Of a stretch of DNA of 64,000 nt, positions 63,655 through 64,000 are shown piece by piece. Source of the stretch: Bacillus sp. SD088. Its GTDB lineage: Bacteria; Bacillota; Bacilli; Bacillales; Bacillaceae_C. Numbering within the stretch: the first letter of the stretch is position 1; each line of letters begins with the position of its first letter. The translations under genes were made by a program, and so were the position numbers. The stretch lies in assembly GCF_017355205.1 (NCBI RefSeq), contig NZ_JADIJK010000005.1:62001-126000 (forward strand), read 5' to 3'. Below the pieces are notes generated by a model. The model was not told the DNA's origin. It made no database searches and saw nothing but the letters and a program-made list of their open reading frames with translations.

Positions 63655-63716
63655 TTCTATGAAGAGAAAAAGCCCCTTTCCAAAGCTCAAGAACATTTGC
63701 TTGTCAAAGGCTTATA
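63655..63716 (+). repeat. Dispersed structured repeat, copy 2 (partial)
   Basis: Contains CTATGAAGAGAAAAAGCCCC and AAGAACATTTGCTTGTC, matching 16620-16668 closely (AAAAAGCCCCTT and GGAACATTTGCTTGTC there), but without the outer stem. Confidence 0.6.
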
Positions 63717-63782
63717 ATTATATTTAAACGGGAAAACATGCCTGTAAAAAATAAAGTTGAGCGGCAAAGGGGAGGGAAATGG

Positions 63783-64000
63783 ATGGGCAATATGATACTT
63801 CGGAATGTGATTGAGGACGATCTTCCTGTTTTTTTAAACACCAGCAGGATAGTGAAGCAAACGAGATGGCTGCATTTACTAGTAAGAATTCAAATGATTG
63901 GAATAGCTTCGCTGAACACTGGAACAAAATACTTACGAATAAGGATATTATTAATCAAACGATCATTGTTGAGAACACCGTGGTCGGCTATGTCGCATAT
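63783..64000 (+). pseudogene. GNAT acetyltransferase, frameshifted, cut by window end
   Basis: RBS GGGGAGGG, ATG 63783. First MGNMILRNVIEDDLPVF; then, at a run of seven T (63830-63836), the homologous sequence moves to another frame: KHQQDSEANEMAAFTS..., FAEHWNKIL, VVGYVAY up to the window edge. The two parts together are a normal GNAT N-terminus. A missing T in the homopolymer, or a sequencing error, would explain it. Confidence 0.5.

Overview
The window looks like a low-GC Bacillaceae chromosome (Bacillus sensu lato; I cannot name the species). The reasons are strong AGGAGG-type ribosome binding sites, TTG and GTG starts, a glmS ribozyme, and close homologues of B. subtilis YjbC, YbxH, YkvR (DUF3219), DacC and RlmCD. 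I saw no rRNA or tRNA.

Layout. 1-3.8 kb: the 5' part of a beta-helix protein (minus strand), then a small RiPP-like locus: ABC exporter, a 47-residue paeninodin-type lasso precursor and a GNAT-like acyltransferase, with no maturation enzymes in view. 3.8-23.3 kb: mostly housekeeping or accessory chromosome: DacC-type peptidase, a MarR regulator paired with an FtsH-like protease, a 52-bp minisatellite, RlmCD, YjbC, a sigma/anti-sigma fusion protein, a YeeE/YedE transporter, a ZIP transporter, a DnaA-like protein without its DNA-binding domain, glutaminase, two broken genes of a DUF6429 pair, and an EIIC-like permease.

23.3-34.2 kb: a complete type I-C CRISPR-Cas island. Array 1 (12 repeats) precedes cas3-cas5c-cas8c-cas7c-cas4-cas1-cas2, and array 2 (8 repeats) follows. 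The arrays use two repeat variants that differ by compensatory stem changes, and both end in versions of the same ancestral spacer. Between cas3 and cas5c, on the opposite strand, lies a degenerate repeat, a short pseudo-spacer and a terminator. This looks like a cas-regulating guide RNA gene. Array 2 abuts an Uma2-family gene whose N-terminus is missing.

34.3-46.3 kb: DUF3219, a luciferase-like oxidoreductase, a DHA2 efflux pump, a sugar O-acetyltransferase, a truncated ABC permease with its ATPase, a hydrolase, YbxH, DoxX, and an operon in which a Tat-signal subunit, a GMC dehydrogenase, TatA and TatC are consecutive. 46.4-48.7 kb: glmS behind a glmS ribozyme whose P1 loop carries a large structured insertion.

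48.7-62.6 kb: a complete Tn7-like transposon inserted 20 bp after the glmS stop codon, with a 5-bp TGTGT duplication on both sides. The glmS-proximal end has four binding sites exactly 20 bp apart and the distal end has three spaced sites, as in Tn7. It carries tnsABCDE, a cargo gene before tnsA, a methyltransferase, and a Gabija-type defence pair (gajA-gajB). Remnants of older transposon ends lie just outside it. 62.6-64 kb: a broken HTH regulator with an intact-looking operator, a DinB-family gene, a second copy of a dispersed repeat, and a frameshifted GNAT gene cut by the window edge.
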